Source of the DNA: DATCMU01 sp036563245
GTDB lineage: Bacteria; Pseudomonadota; Alphaproteobacteria; Rhizobiales; Devosiaceae
Assembly (NCBI GenBank): GCA_036563245.1
Contig: DATCMU010000010.1
Coordinates: 32,596 to 96,595 of the forward strand
DNA: 64,000 nucleotides
Direction of reading: 5' to 3'
How positions within the stretch are numbered: position 1 is the stretch's first letter; the number at the start of each line of letters is the position of its first letter. The translations under genes and the position numbers were made by a program. This document shows, piece after piece, positions 28,264 to 37,882 of this stretch. The notes under the pieces were generated by a model that saw nothing but the letters and a program-made list of their open reading frames with translations, was not told the origin of the DNA and ran no database searches.

Positions 28264-28896
28264 TCAGCCAAACAGCCCGCTGGCCTTGACCCCGTCGAAG
28301 ATGAACTGGATCGACAAGGCCGTCAGAAGGATTCCCACCACGCGCGACACCACCGCAAGGCCTGTAATGCCAAGCAGGCGCTGGATCGGTATCGCGGCCA
28401 GCAGAGAGGCATAAGTCAGGGCCAGAATTGCCAGCAGGGCCCCGAGGACAAACACCTGCGCCATCTGGTCGCCGTGCGCGTTCGACATAAGCAGGATGGT
28501 GGCACTCATCGAGCCGGGTCCGGCGATCAGCGGCATGGCGAGGGGGAAAACGGAGATGTCGTTTCGTTGCTCTGCTTCCGCGTTCTCCTCGGACGTCGTG
28601 GTCGTACCGCCCGAATGCCTGGCAAAGACCATGTCGATGCCGATCAGCAGCAACAGGATGCCGCCGCCGGTGCGCAATGCGGGCAAGGTGATACCGAACA
28701 TGGTCAGGATCGCCTGGCCGAACAGCGCAAAGAACAGAAGGATCGCGCCGGCCAGAACCACGCCACGCAATGCCTGGGCGCGGCGCTGGCGGGCCGTGGA
28801 CTTGCGCGTGAGCGCGGCGAACAGGATCGCCAGGTCCGCCGGGCCGATGGTGGCGAAAAAGGTGGTCAGCGCTATCAGGCCGGTTTCGACTGGCAT
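28264..28896 (-). CDS. MarC family integral membrane protein
   Basis: A 210-aa protein with six hydrophobic segments in the MarC (UPF0056) pattern. The family motif IGPADLAILFAALT is near residue 17, and a second copy reads PLAMPLIAGPGSMSATILL near residue 117. The Glu/Thr-rich linker between (TTTTSEENAEAEQRND) is cytoplasmic by the usual topology. Despite the name, a role in multiple antibiotic resistance was not upheld in E. coli. It lies 2 nt downstream of the gshB stop on the same strand. Confidence 0.85.
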   Translation of the reverse strand: MPVETGLIALTTFFATIGPADLAILFAALTRKSTARQRRAQALRGVVLAGAILLFFALFGQAILTMFGITLPALRTGGGILLLLIGIDMVFARHSGGTTTTSEENAEAEQRNDISVFPLAMPLIAGPGSMSATILLMSNAHGDQMAQVFVLGALLAILALTYASLLAAIPIQRLLGITGLAVVSRVVGILLTALSIQFIFDGVKASGLFG

Positions 28897-28898
28897 GG

Positions 28899-29840
28899 TC
28901 AGAGGCGGCGCTCGATCGCGTCCCAGATATTCACCGCAATGTCGGGACCGCCGAAGCGCTTGATCTCGCGGATGCCTGTTGGAGACGTTACGTTGATCTC
29001 CGTGAGATATCCGCCGATCACATCTATGCCGACAAAGATCAGGTCCTGCTCGCGCAGCAAGGGGCCGATCGCGGCGCAGATCTCGCGTTCCCTTTGGGTG
29101 AGTTCAGTGGGCTCGGGCCGCCCTCCGACATGCATGTTGGAGCGCGCCTCGCCTTCGGCCGGCACGCGGTTGAGCCCGGCAATCGGCTCTCCGTCGACGA
29201 GGATGATTCGCTTGTCGCCCTTGCGCACGTCCGGCAGGTAGCGCTGCACCATGAAGGGTTCGCGAAAGCGCTCCTCGAACAATTCGATCAGGGAGGCGAG
29301 ATTGTGATCACCTTCCTGGATCAGGAACACCCCGGCGCCGCCATTTCCGTAGAGCGGCTTGACGATGATATTGCCGTGCTTCTTGCGAAACTCGTAGATC
29401 GCACGCCGGTCGCGGGTCACCAGGGTCGGCGGCATGAGTTCGGGAAAGCTGGTGACCAGGATCTTCTCGGGCGCATTGCGCACCGACGCGGGCGCGTTGG
29501 CCACGAAGGTCTTGGGATGGATGCGTTCGAGCAGGTGGGTAGACGTGATGTAGTGCATGTCGAACGGGGGGTCCTGACGCAACAGCACCACGTCGAACGT
29601 GCTCAGGTCAGTCCGTTCGAACGAGCCGACCGTCGCGTGCTCGCCGCGGGGCCGGTCGAACACTTCGACGGGAGCCACGGATGCGGTCAGCACGCCATCC
29701 TCGAGCGCAAGGCTATCGGGGGAATAGTAGCCCATGGCGTGACCGCGCGCCCGCGCCTCGAGCATCATGGCGAAGGTCGAATCGGCGGCGGGATTGATGG
29801 CTTCGATAGGGTCCATCTGGACGGCGACGGAAAGCGGCAT
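28899..29840 (-). CDS. gshB: glutathione synthetase
   Basis: ATP-grasp ligase joining gamma-glutamylcysteine and glycine. The 313-aa protein starts [20 protein letters not shown], the normal N-terminus with the DPIE motif. [19 protein letters not shown] sequence follows near residue 88, then the ATP-grasp block [16 protein letters not shown], and [19 protein letters not shown] at the C-terminus. It is placed between yraN (9-nt gap) and marC, the yraN-gshB order being normal in this group. Confidence 0.95.
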   Translation of the reverse strand: MPLSVAVQMDPIEAINPAADSTFAMMLEARARGHAMGYYSPDSLALEDGVLTASVAPVEVFDRPRGEHATVGSFERTDLSTFDVVLLRQDPPFDMHYITSTHLLERIHPKTFVANAPASVRNAPEKILVTSFPELMPPTLVTRDRRAIYEFRKKHGNIIVKPLYGNGGAGVFLIQEGDHNLASLIELFEERFREPFMVQRYLPDVRKGDKRIILVDGEPIAGLNRVPAEGEARSNMHVGGRPEPTELTQREREICAAIGPLLREQDLIFVGIDVIGGYLTEINVTSPTGIREIKRFGGPDIAVNIWDAIERRL

Positions 29841-29849
29841 GTCTCTCTC

Positions 29850-30245
29850 TCATGACTCGAAAGCGCCCTTGACATGGCGCGGCCAGGCAAAGGGTGCAAG
29901 GAAAATCACGTCGAACCGCATGGTGCGGACCGCAAGCCCGGGATTCCCCGAGACATAGTATTGCGCGGCCCGGGCGATTCGATGCCGGTTGACCGCAAGC
30001 AGCGCCATTTCCTCCTGCCTGTTGTCCCTGCGGGCCTTCACCTCGACGAACACCAGCGTTCCGAAACGTTCCGCGACCAGATCGATTTCCCCCACCGGGG
30101 TTTTCACGCGAGCGCCATGGATGCGGTAGAGCTGGGCGCGCAGAAACAGGCTCGCCACCATCTCGGCGAAGCGGCCGGAGCGCTCGGCACGCACCCTGCG
30201 CCGGTCGGCGCCCCTAGCCCTGGTTTTTCTTTGCAAGCGCCGCAT
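29850..30245 (-). CDS. yraN: UPF0102 protein YraN (endonuclease-like fold)
   Basis: A 131-aa protein with the core GEIDLVAERFGTLVFVEVKAR, which carries the D...E-x-K pattern of a restriction-endonuclease-like fold, around residues 52-72. Activity is not established for the family. Its start overlaps the 3' end of rsmI by 32 nt; an internal start is possible, since the first 20 residues are just a basic leader. Confidence 0.85.
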   Translation of the reverse strand: MRRLQRKTRARGADRRRVRAERSGRFAEMVASLFLRAQLYRIHGARVKTPVGEIDLVAERFGTLVFVEVKARRDNRQEEMALLAVNRHRIARAAQYYVSGNPGLAVRTMRFDVIFLAPFAWPRHVKGAFES

Positions 30246-31158
30246 TGTAAACCTCGCGGCGCTTGAGCGAAAAGCGCGCCGTTATCTCGTCCACCGCCGC
30301 ACGCAGCGGCAGGCGGCCCAGCGCTTCGTCGAGCGCCGATTGCCATTCATCGGAACTGGGGGCGCCATCGGCCGCACCGGCGACGACGATCACCGCTTCA
30401 CCGCGTGTGGACGCACCCGCGTGAAGCCGGGCGAGTTCGTCCAGGGTACCGCGCTCGAGCCTTTCGAAGCGCTTGGTGAGTTCAAGGCCAACGGCGGCGG
30501 GCCGCCCGGCACCCAGTTCCAGAGCAAGATCGGCAAGCGCGGCCTCAAGCCTCCTGGGCGATTCATAGAACACAAGGGTCGCCGCTTCCCGCGACAATGT
30601 GGCAATGGCCTTGCGACGGGCGGCGGACCTGGGTGGCAGAAAGCCGCAGAAGACGAAACGGTCGGTCGGAAGGCCGGCAATGGCCAGCGCCGCCAGCAGC
30701 GCAGAGGGTCCGGGCACCGCAAAGACCGCCAGACCCGCTTCTCGGACCGCGCGCACCAGGGGAAAACCCGGATCGGACAGAAGCGGAGTGCCGGCATCGG
30801 AGATGAGCGCCACTGCCTGGCCGCCGGCTATCGCTTCGACAATCCCGGCAATTCGGGCGCGCTCGTTGTGCTCGTGCAGCGCGCTGGTGCGGGCCCTGAT
30901 CCCGTAGTGGGAAAGCAGCCGCGCGCTGGTGCGGGTATCCTCGCACAGGACCATGTCGGCGGCGGCGAGGGTTTCGAGGCCCCGAATGGTGATATCGCGC
31001 AGATTGCCGATCGGGGTGGAGACGACATGAAGACCCGGCTGGAGCGCGGGCGCGTCGAATCCCGCGCCGCCGATGTGGTAGCTGCGCTGCCCGGCGCGTT
31101 CGGTATCGTCATCCGGCTCGACTGGTACCGCTTCCGTCGTCTTCACTGTGCAATCCAT
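30214..31158 (-). CDS. rsmI: 16S rRNA (cytidine1402-2'-O)-methyltransferase
   Basis: Tetrapyrrole-methylase-fold enzyme that methylates the ribose of C1402 in 16S rRNA. The first conserved block LHVVSTPIGNLRDITIRGLE begins near residue 43. CEDTRTSARLLSHYGI and ALISDAGTPLLSDPGF follow, all diagnostic of RsmI. The N-terminus has about 40 extra residues before the domain. The gene is divergent from the LppC-like gene, 164 nt between the favoured starts. Confidence 0.93.
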   Translation of the reverse strand: MDCTVKTTEAVPVEPDDDTERAGQRSYHIGGAGFDAPALQPGLHVVSTPIGNLRDITIRGLETLAAADMVLCEDTRTSARLLSHYGIRARTSALHEHNERARIAGIVEAIAGGQAVALISDAGTPLLSDPGFPLVRAVREAGLAVFAVPGPSALLAALAIAGLPTDRFVFCGFLPPRSAARRKAIATLSREAATLVFYESPRRLEAALADLALELGAGRPAAVGLELTKRFERLERGTLDELARLHAGASTRGEAVIVVAGAADGAPSSDEWQSALDEALGRLPLRAAVDEITARFSLKRREVYNAALAKKNQG

Positions 31159-31322
31159 GCTGATGGCGTCTTTATGCCTGCGCCGAGCTTATGTATACGA
31201 GCGGTAAACATTGTCTGTTTACCATGCCTGTTTGTGGCCGATTGGCCAAGTCCGCCTTGGTCTCGACACTTTTAGACGCAAAGCGGACAGAAGCGGCAAA
31301 ATATCTGAAAAGGGTTGGATCG

Positions 31323-32564
31323 TTGGATTTGCTCAGCGACAGGCGCAAGAACGCCCTCGGCACAAGCCAACCGATTTCGCGCCGGAGCGTCCTGACTTCG
31401 CTCGGGCTGGGAGGTCTCACGCTCGTTTCGGCCTGTTCGACCGATTTCGGCTTCGGCCCTTCGGGAAGCGGGCCTTCCACTCAGGTCGGGCTTGGCGGGC
31501 CATTGCCGCTGGCATCCGGCCAGACGCTTGGCACCGGTCCGGTGCGCGTCGCCCTGTTGTTGCCGCTCACCGGCGACCTTGCCCCCGTCGGCACCTCGAT
31601 GGCAAACGGCGCGCAACTGGCGATGGACTATATCGCGCAAAGCGCGAACACCCAGGACAATATCACCCTGGTGATCAAGGACACCGGTGGCGACGCCTCG
31701 ATCGCCTCGGGCAAGGCCAGCGAGGCTGTCCGCGAAGGGGCGAGCCTGATCCTTGGGCCGCTCAAGGCCGAGTGCGTTCGCACCGCCGGCTCCGTCGCGC
31801 GCTCCGCCGGGATCCCGCTGATCGGGTTCTCCAACAATACAGGCGCGGCCTCGCCCGGCGTCTACCTTCTCAACGTGCTGCCCGAGACCGAAGTGCGGCG
31901 CAGCCTTGCGTTCGTGCAGTCACTACGTCGCCGGTCCATCGCGGCCATCGTGCCCAATACCGATTTCGGGCGCATCCAGGAGGGCGCATTGCAGCAGGCA
32001 GCGGCCCAGTTCGGACTGCCGGTTCGCGCCATCTACCATTTCGCCAACCAGACCGATGCGCAGCAGGCCGTCGACCAGGTCACCCCGTTCATCAAGGACG
32101 GGTCGATCGACGCGCTTTTCCTGCCCGATCGCGCCACCGCGCCCTCCATCGCAAGCATGCTGCAGACGGCAGGCGTCGAGCGCTCGAAAGTCACCATCGT
32201 GGGTTCCGCCGACTGGAACAACGACGCGGCCATCCAGCAGTCGAGCTTTCTCGCCGGCGCAGTCTACCCGGCTGTCGACGACAGCGGCTACCAGGCGCTC
32301 AAGCCGCAATACGTGGCCAAGTTCGGCACCACGCCGCACCCGTTCACCACACTTTCCTACACGGCGACGCTTCTGGCCAACTCCGCGAAGCTCTCCATGG
32401 CGACACCCCGCTATGACGCGGCGATCCTGACCAATTCCTCGGGGTTCAACGGACGCGACGGATTGTTCAGGTTCAGCTCGGACGGGCGGTCGCAATACGC
32501 GTTGGTGATCAAGGAAGTGACCATTGGCGGCGCCCAGGTCGCCGACGCGGCCAAGATCGTTTGA
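31323..32564 (+). CDS. penicillin-binding protein activator / LppC-family lipoprotein
   Basis: A 413-aa lipoprotein of the periplasmic-binding type 1 fold. With the TTG start at 31323 (AAGGG 8 nt upstream) the signal region reads ISRRSVLTSLGLGGLTLVSAC. That gives a lipobox LVSAC with the lipidated cysteine at residue 38 and a twin-arginine-like RR before the hydrophobic core. Upstream ATGs at 31191 and 31224 are also in frame but would leave almost no room for the divergent rsmI promoter. The mature part starts VALLLPLTGDLAPVG. LppC/LpoA homologues stimulate peptidoglycan synthases; a role here is inferred. Confidence 0.8.
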   Translation: MDLLSDRRKNALGTSQPISRRSVLTSLGLGGLTLVSACSTDFGFGPSGSGPSTQVGLGGPLPLASGQTLGTGPVRVALLLPLTGDLAPVGTSMANGAQLAMDYIAQSANTQDNITLVIKDTGGDASIASGKASEAVREGASLILGPLKAECVRTAGSVARSAGIPLIGFSNNTGAASPGVYLLNVLPETEVRRSLAFVQSLRRRSIAAIVPNTDFGRIQEGALQQAAAQFGLPVRAIYHFANQTDAQQAVDQVTPFIKDGSIDALFLPDRATAPSIASMLQTAGVERSKVTIVGSADWNNDAAIQQSSFLAGAVYPAVDDSGYQALKPQYVAKFGTTPHPFTTLSYTATLLANSAKLSMATPRYDAAILTNSSGFNGRDGLFRFSSDGRSQYALVIKEVTIGGAQVADAAKIV

Positions 32565-32570
32565 GGGCCG

Positions 32571-33731
32571 TCAGGCGGCGAGATCGGCGACGACAGCATC
32601 GAGAACCGGCCAGCCGCGATCGGTCACCCGGATGTTGCCATTGGGCAGCGTCTCGACGAACCCAATTTCCCTGAGATGCGCGATCTGCAGCGACGATAGC
32701 CTGCGCCCGGCAAGCCGTGCGAAGCGCGCGGGATCGATCCCCTCGCGCATGCGCAGGCCCATCACCAGGTACTCGTCGGATTCCTCTTCCCAGGTGAGGA
32801 TATCGTCGACCACGAGTCCGTGACCGTTGGCATTCACGCGCGCCGCCCAATCGAAAGGCAGGCGCTCGGTGGCATAGGCGTGGCGGCGGTCCGCGATCAA
32901 CAGCCGGCCGTGCGCGCCGGCACCGATCCCCACATATTCGCCATAGCGCCAGTAGAGCAGGTTGTGCCGCGCCTCGTCGCCGGGGCGGGCATGATTCGAA
33001 ATCTCGTAGGCGGGCAGGCCGGCCGCGTTGCAGAGATCCTGGGTCAGGGCATAGAAATCGGCCGCAAGATCCTCATCGGGCATCCTGAGCTTGCCGGCGC
33101 TGAACAGGTCGTAATAGCGGGTGCCGTATTCGATGGTCAGCTGGTAGAGCGAGAGATGGCCCGCCGCCATGGACAGGGCCTCGACCAGTTCCTCGCGCCA
33201 TTCCTCGAGCGTCTGGCCGGGACGGGCATAGATCAGGTCGAAACTCGAACGCTCGAAGATCGACTGCGCCAGGCGGACTGCGGCCACCGCCTCCTCGACC
33301 GTATGCAGGCGCCCCAGCTCCTTGAGGGGCCCGGGCCGCAAGGACTGCACGCCGAGCGAAACCCGGTTGACGCCGGCAGCGCGGTATCCGCGGAACCGTT
33401 CGGCCTCCACGCTGGTGGGATTGGCTTCGAGCGTCACCTCGATATCGTTGGTGACGCGCCATGACCGCGCGATGCCGTCAAGAATCCGCTCGACCGCATT
33501 CGGGCTCATCAGGGACGGCGTACCGCCACCGAAGAATACCGAGTGCACGGTGCGGTCGGGCGCCAGCGCCGCGAAATGTTCGATTTCGCGCAAATAGGCC
33601 CCGACAAACGCATCTTCGTCGAATGGACCGCGATGCACGTGGGAATTGAAGTCGCAATAGGGACACTTGGCGGCGCAGAAGGGCCAGTGCACGTAGACGC
33701 CGAACAGTCCGTTGCCGCGCTCAGAACTCAC
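32571..33731 (-). CDS. hemW: HemW-like radical SAM protein (heme chaperone)
   Basis: A 386-aa HemN-family protein with the radical-SAM cysteines in CAAKCPYC (C19, C23, C26). It then has FFGGGTPSLMSP and RVSLGVQSL. The absence of the extra N-terminal residues of true HemN, together with its place beside rdgB, favours HemW, a heme-inserting chaperone. It overlaps the end of rdgB by 11 nt in a leftward rph-rdgB-hemW operon. Confidence 0.9.
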   Translation of the reverse strand: MSSERGNGLFGVYVHWPFCAAKCPYCDFNSHVHRGPFDEDAFVGAYLREIEHFAALAPDRTVHSVFFGGGTPSLMSPNAVERILDGIARSWRVTNDIEVTLEANPTSVEAERFRGYRAAGVNRVSLGVQSLRPGPLKELGRLHTVEEAVAAVRLAQSIFERSSFDLIYARPGQTLEEWREELVEALSMAAGHLSLYQLTIEYGTRYYDLFSAGKLRMPDEDLAADFYALTQDLCNAAGLPAYEISNHARPGDEARHNLLYWRYGEYVGIGAGAHGRLLIADRRHAYATERLPFDWAARVNANGHGLVVDDILTWEEESDEYLVMGLRMREGIDPARFARLAGRRLSSLQIAHLREIGFVETLPNGNIRVTDRGWPVLDAVVADLAA

Positions 33732-34365
33732 AACAGGCCTCGACGAACCTGGCGAATGCCCGCGCCCTGTGGCTCAGGCCCACATGGCCCGGCGACCAGG
33801 AATGCTTCATCGCCGAGGGCATTTCCCCGAAAGTGCGGTCGTGCCCGTCCGGCATGAATACCGGATCGAAGCCGAACCCGAGATCTCCACGCGGGGGCCA
33901 GACAAGCGTGCCCTCGGCGCGCCCGGTGAAGATCATGTCGCCGGCCCCGGGCAAAGCAAGGCAAAGCGTGGCGTTGAACGAGCCCCGGCGGTCGGCGGGC
34001 CCGCTGGCGCCGGCAGCCTGGATGGCATCCTCGACGCGCCGCATCGCGGCGGCAAAATCGCGGCTGGGGCCGGCCCAGCGCGCCGTATGGATTCCGGGTT
34101 TGCCGCCAAGGATGTCGACATCGAGGCCGGAATCGTCGGCAAGCGACGGAAACCCCGATGCATCGGCGGCGGCGCGCGCCTTGAGCCTTGCGTTTTCCTC
34201 GTAGGTCGAACCGGTTTCCTCGGGTTCGGGCAGGCCAAGATCGCCGGCCGAAACGACGTCCAGTTCGAACGGCGCCAGCAATTCACGGAATTCCTTCACC
34301 TTGCCCCTGTTGTGGGTGGCAAGAAGCAGGCGGTCTCCGGGCTGGAACCTGATACCGGCACTCAT
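33721..34365 (-). CDS. rdgB: dITP/XTP pyrophosphatase
   Basis: Ham1/RdgB house-cleaning enzyme that hydrolyses dITP and XTP to monophosphates. The ATG at 34365 forms an ATGA overlap with the rph stop. The substrate loop [10 protein letters not shown] is near residue 17. [24 protein letters not shown] contains the metal-binding acidic pair, and [20 protein letters not shown] follows. 214 aa, normal size. Confidence 0.94.
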   Translation of the reverse strand: MSAGIRFQPGDRLLLATHNRGKVKEFRELLAPFELDVVSAGDLGLPEPEETGSTYEENARLKARAAADASGFPSLADDSGLDVDILGGKPGIHTARWAGPSRDFAAAMRRVEDAIQAAGASGPADRRGSFNATLCLALPGAGDMIFTGRAEGTLVWPPRGDLGFGFDPVFMPDGHDRTFGEMPSAMKHSWSPGHVGLSHRARAFARFVEACCEF

Positions 34366-35084
34366 CGTTCGGACAGCACCTCTCGCTGCAAGGCCACGAG
34401 ATCGGAGACCCCGCTGGCCGCCAGTTCCATCAAAGCCTCCAGTTCGGCCCGGGTGAAGGGCTCGTTTTCCGCTGTCCCCTGAATTTCGACGAAGTGTCCA
34501 GCACCGGTCAGCACGAAATTGGCATCGGTGTCGGCCTCGGAATCCTCGAGATAGTCGAGATCGAGGACCGGGGTTCCGCGATAGATGCCGCAACTGACCG
34601 CGGCCACGTGGTCCTTGAGCGCATCGCGCGGCGCCAGTCCGCGGGCGCGCATCCACGCCACCGCATCGGCCAGCGCCACGTAGGCGCCCGTGATCGAGGC
34701 GGTCCGCGTTCCGCCATCGGCCTGCAGCACGTCGCAATCGACGATGATCTGGTTCTCGCCCAGAGCGCCGAGATCGACCACGGCGCGCAGCGCCCGCCCG
34801 ATCAGGCGCTGGATCTCCTGGGTTCGCCCGCTCTGCTTGCCTGCTGCAGCCTCGCGCCGCGTACGCTGGCCGGTCGCGCGGGGGAGCATGCCGTATTCCG
34901 CGGTCACCCAGCCGGCGCCCTGCCCGCGACGCCAGGGGGGCACGCCGGTCTCGACACTGGCGGTGCAGATCACCCTTGTATTGCCGAAGGAGACAAGGCA
35001 CGAGCCTTCGGCCTGGGGTGCGATATTGCGTTCGAGGGTGACGGCGCGCATCTGATCAGGGCCGCGTCCGGAGGGGCGCATCAT
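34362..35084 (-). CDS. rph: ribonuclease PH
   Basis: Phosphorolytic 3' exonuclease that trims tRNA precursors. Starting at the ATG pair 35084/35081 the product opens [20 protein letters not shown], the normal RNase PH N-terminus. [20 protein letters not shown] and [21 protein letters not shown] form the phosphate and catalytic blocks. 240 aa. It is the first gene of rph-rdgB-hemW, divergent from hrcA across 138 nt. Confidence 0.95.
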   Translation of the reverse strand: MMRPSGRGPDQMRAVTLERNIAPQAEGSCLVSFGNTRVICTASVETGVPPWRRGQGAGWVTAEYGMLPRATGQRTRREAAAGKQSGRTQEIQRLIGRALRAVVDLGALGENQIIVDCDVLQADGGTRTASITGAYVALADAVAWMRARGLAPRDALKDHVAAVSCGIYRGTPVLDLDYLEDSEADTDANFVLTGAGHFVEIQGTAENEPFTRAELEALMELAASGVSDLVALQREVLSER

Positions 35085-35222
35085 GGTTACCGTTCGGTTA
35101 GCCGGTGGCAGTCGCCGCCTCTTAACCCCTCGACGCGCGGGGAACAAGCACCGCGCGCTTGGCGTTTGCCCGCTTTGCGCCTAAATGAAACGACGGTTAA
35201 CGGCAGAACACGAAGATCGCCG

Positions 35223-36308
35223 ATGAACGCACCGAATGCAAACTCCAGGGATTTTCTGGCGCAACTGAACCAGCGCAGCCAGGAGATATTCCGCAAGCTC
35301 GTGGAGAGCTACCTCGATACCGGGGCTCCGGTAGGGTCGCGCCACCTGTCGCGCATTCTCGATCTGGGCCTTAGTCCGGCTTCGGTGCGCAACGTGATGG
35401 CCGACCTCGAGGAACTGGGGTTGATCGCGGCGCCGCACACCTCGGCGGGCCGGGCTCCGACACAGGAAGGACTGCGGTTCTTCGTCGACGCCATGTTGCA
35501 GGTCGGCGATGTCGACGAGCGCGAACGCAACCGGATCCGCAGCCATATCGAGGAATCTGCGCAAGGGGGGAAGCTCGAGGACCTGCTGACGGAGGCCAGC
35601 CAGCTGCTTTCGGGCCTCAGCCACGGCGCAGGCGTCGTGATCGCCGCCAAATCCGACATGGTGCTCAAGCACATAGAATTCGTGCGGCTCGATGCAGAGA
35701 CCGCCATGGCGATCCTCGTGGGGCAGGACGGGCAAGTGGAGAACCGGCTCGTGCCGATCCCACCGGGCCTCACCGCCAGTGCCCTCACCCAGGCATCCAA
35801 CTATCTCGCCCAACACGTGGTGGGCCGGACGCTGCCGGAGGCGCGAGCGGTGCTGGCCGAGCAACGCGCGCGCCAGGAGGCCGAACTCGACGAACTCACG
35901 AGCAGGCTGGTCGACCAGGGTTTCGCGCAACTCAGCGCCGCCTTCAATTCCGCCGCGCCAACCCTGATCGTCAGGGGGCGGGCCAACCTGATCAATGACG
36001 CGATGGCGTCGGAGGACATGGCGAGGGTCAAGCAACTTTTCGACGAGCTGGAATCGAAGAAAGGCCTGATCGAACTGCTTGGCGACGCCGAATCGGCGCA
36101 AGGGGTTCGCATCTTCATCGGCTCGGAGAACAAGCTGTTCGCGCTTTCAGGGTCTTCCGTGATCCTTTCCCCCTACAAGGACGCCAACGAGAAAGTGGTC
36201 GGCGCACTCGGGGTTATCGGCCCGACCCGGCTCAATTATGCGCGCATCGTTCCGGTGGTGGACTACACCGCCCACGCCATCTCGCGGCTGCTGCAGCGCA
36301 AGGGTTGA
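35223..36308 (+). CDS. hrcA: heat-inducible transcription repressor HrcA
   Basis: Represses groESL-type promoters through CIRCE elements. The 361-aa protein starts MNAPNANSRDFLAQLNQRSQ; its winged helix contains GSRHLSRILDLGLSPASVRN, followed by EELGLIAAPHTSAGRAPT. The C-terminal GAF-like part holds VVGALGVIGPTRLNYARIVP. No CIRCE palindrome was seen in front of any gene in this window. A weak sigma-32-like pair (CTTG at 35158 and CTAAAT at 35181) lies upstream. grpE follows after 119 nt. Confidence 0.95.
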   Translation: MNAPNANSRDFLAQLNQRSQEIFRKLVESYLDTGAPVGSRHLSRILDLGLSPASVRNVMADLEELGLIAAPHTSAGRAPTQEGLRFFVDAMLQVGDVDERERNRIRSHIEESAQGGKLEDLLTEASQLLSGLSHGAGVVIAAKSDMVLKHIEFVRLDAETAMAILVGQDGQVENRLVPIPPGLTASALTQASNYLAQHVVGRTLPEARAVLAEQRARQEAELDELTSRLVDQGFAQLSAAFNSAAPTLIVRGRANLINDAMASEDMARVKQLFDELESKKGLIELLGDAESAQGVRIFIGSENKLFALSGSSVILSPYKDANEKVVGALGVIGPTRLNYARIVPVVDYTAHAISRLLQRKG

Positions 36309-36427
36309 CGCCCGAAGGGCAAACTGCGGCTTGAAATCGGCTTCGGCTTGGCCGATATGCGGGGCACATTCGGGCCGCCGGGCAATTGCGGCGGCGTCAA
36401 CCGCGACGTTTGAGGGATTGCGACGCA

Positions 36428-37060
36428 ATGACCAGCGACGAGAACACCAACGAGACCCCGCACGAAACCCCCGAAACTGCCGAAGCGGCGGTGAACGAGG
36501 CCGAAGCGCTGAAAATACTCGAGGAAGAGAATGCGGATCTTCGCGACCGCCTGCTGCGCCTGGCCGCGGAAATGGAGAACCTGCGCAAGCGCACCGAGCG
36601 TGAGGTTGCCGATGGGCGGACCTACGCGATAGCGTCGTTTGCCCGCGACATGCTTGCGGCGACCGACAGCCTGTCGCGCGCGCGCTCGGCCGTTCCCGCC
36701 GAGGCGCGCGAAAGCGGCGATGCGGCCATGACCGCGCTGGTCGAGGGCATCGAGATGACCGAGCGCGAGATGCAAAGGCTATTGGGCAAGCACGGCGTGG
36801 CCGAAATCGAGGCCGAGGGCCAGAAGTTCGATCCCCACAAGCATCAGGCCATGTTCGAGGTTCCCGACCCCGCCGTCCCCGAGGGCACTGTGGTGCAGGT
36901 GGTGCAGGCCGGCTTCATGATCGGTGAGCGCGTCCTGCGCCCGGCGATGGTCGGTGTCGCCAAGGGCGGCCCCAAGCACGGCGGCACGCTGGCCGGAGAC
37001 AGCAAGGCAGAAAACGGGCCTGTAACCGCCGGACAGGAAGGCGTCGACAAGAGCGTGTGA
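36428..37060 (+). CDS. grpE: nucleotide exchange factor GrpE
   Basis: Releases ADP from DnaK. The 210-aa protein has an acidic N-terminal tail, then a long coiled coil ([20 protein letters not shown]). The beta-domain signature [20 protein letters not shown] and [20 protein letters not shown] complete it. It probably forms an operon with hrcA and converges on pncA with only 12 nt between stops. Confidence 0.95.
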   Translation: MTSDENTNETPHETPETAEAAVNEAEALKILEEENADLRDRLLRLAAEMENLRKRTEREVADGRTYAIASFARDMLAATDSLSRARSAVPAEARESGDAAMTALVEGIEMTEREMQRLLGKHGVAEIEAEGQKFDPHKHQAMFEVPDPAVPEGTVVQVVQAGFMIGERVLRPAMVGVAKGGPKHGGTLAGDSKAENGPVTAGQEGVDKSV

Positions 37061-37072
37061 GGCGGTATCCGT

Positions 37073-37705
37073 TCAGGCGATCTCGGTTGAAGCCAGGCGG
37101 CGGATCCCCGCGGTCGTCCACGCCTCCTGGGCCGCGGCCAGCGATCCGTTCTGATCGATGGCCCGGCAGGCGTCCTCGATGACAAGCGTCTCGAACCCCG
37201 CCTGCACGGCGTCAAGCGCTGTCCAGCTCACGCAGAAATCGGTGGCGAGGCCGCAAACGAACACCCGCTCCAGGCCGCGTTCGCCAAGATAGCCGGCAAG
37301 TCCGGTCGGCGTTTCGCGGTCGGCTTCGCGGAAACCCGAATAGCTGTCGACATCGCGGCGATATCCCTTGCGAACGATCATCTGCGCGGTGCTCGTGTCG
37401 AGCCCGGGCGCAAACCCGGCGCCAGCGGACGCGATCACGCAATGATCGGGCCACAGGACTTGTTGGCCGTAGCCCAGTTCAATCGTTTCGAAAGGCGCCC
37501 TGCCCTCATGCATCGAGGCAAATGATACATGGTCGGCGGGGTGCCAGTCCTGGGTCATCACCACGTTGGCGAAAAGCGGCGCGAGGCGATTGATGATCGG
37601 CACGACAGCATCTCCGTCGGCCACCGCCAACGCGCCGCCGGGCAGGAAATCGTTCTGCACGTCCACAATAATCAGCACATCGGCCGCGCCGGGCGTTACG
37701 GGCAT
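37073..37705 (-). CDS. pncA: nicotinamidase
   Basis: Hydrolyses nicotinamide to nicotinate in NAD salvage. With the ATG at 37705 (GGAG 6 nt upstream) the catalytic triad is D15 (DVQNDF), K113 (RKGYRRDVD) and C158 (GLATDFCVSWTALDA). The zinc site is D53, H55 and H59 in DWHPADH. All needed residues are there. 210 aa. An upstream in-frame ATG at 37717 is less well placed. Confidence 0.93.
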   Translation of the reverse strand: MPVTPGAADVLIIVDVQNDFLPGGALAVADGDAVVPIINRLAPLFANVVMTQDWHPADHVSFASMHEGRAPFETIELGYGQQVLWPDHCVIASAGAGFAPGLDTSTAQMIVRKGYRRDVDSYSGFREADRETPTGLAGYLGERGLERVFVCGLATDFCVSWTALDAVQAGFETLVIEDACRAIDQNGSLAAAQEAWTTAGIRRLASTEIA

Positions 37706-37770
37706 CTGTTTCTCCATTCCGGACCGGGTTTTTTCCACCTGGACCATGTCACGTTTCGACGGACCCAGAA

Positions 37771-37844
37771 CGCCTGGCCCAGGTCATTGAATTGTCGCAT
37801 GTTCGAACCGGAATACCGGTTCCCGCTTTTCCTGAACAGGCTCC
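37771..37844. repeat. dispersed palindromic intergenic element, copy A
   Basis: A 74-bp unit in the pncA-alkB gap. Its core pairs GAACCGG with CCGGTTC (37805-37822), and an outer stem pairs TGTTC with GAACA (37800-37804 and 37834-37838). It aligns without gaps to 44365-44438 (51 of 74 identical by count). It recalls the RIME-like palindromic units common in Hyphomicrobiales intergenic DNA. Confidence 0.6.
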
Positions 37845-37882
37845 AGCTTGCGTTACCTTGGCGGGTAACTCAATGGGTTCGC

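Noticed and set aside
35158..35187. Sigma-32 promoter for hrcA
   Set aside because: Only CTTG is well matched and the -10 part (CTAAAT) is weak; mentioned under hrcA but not listed as a feature.
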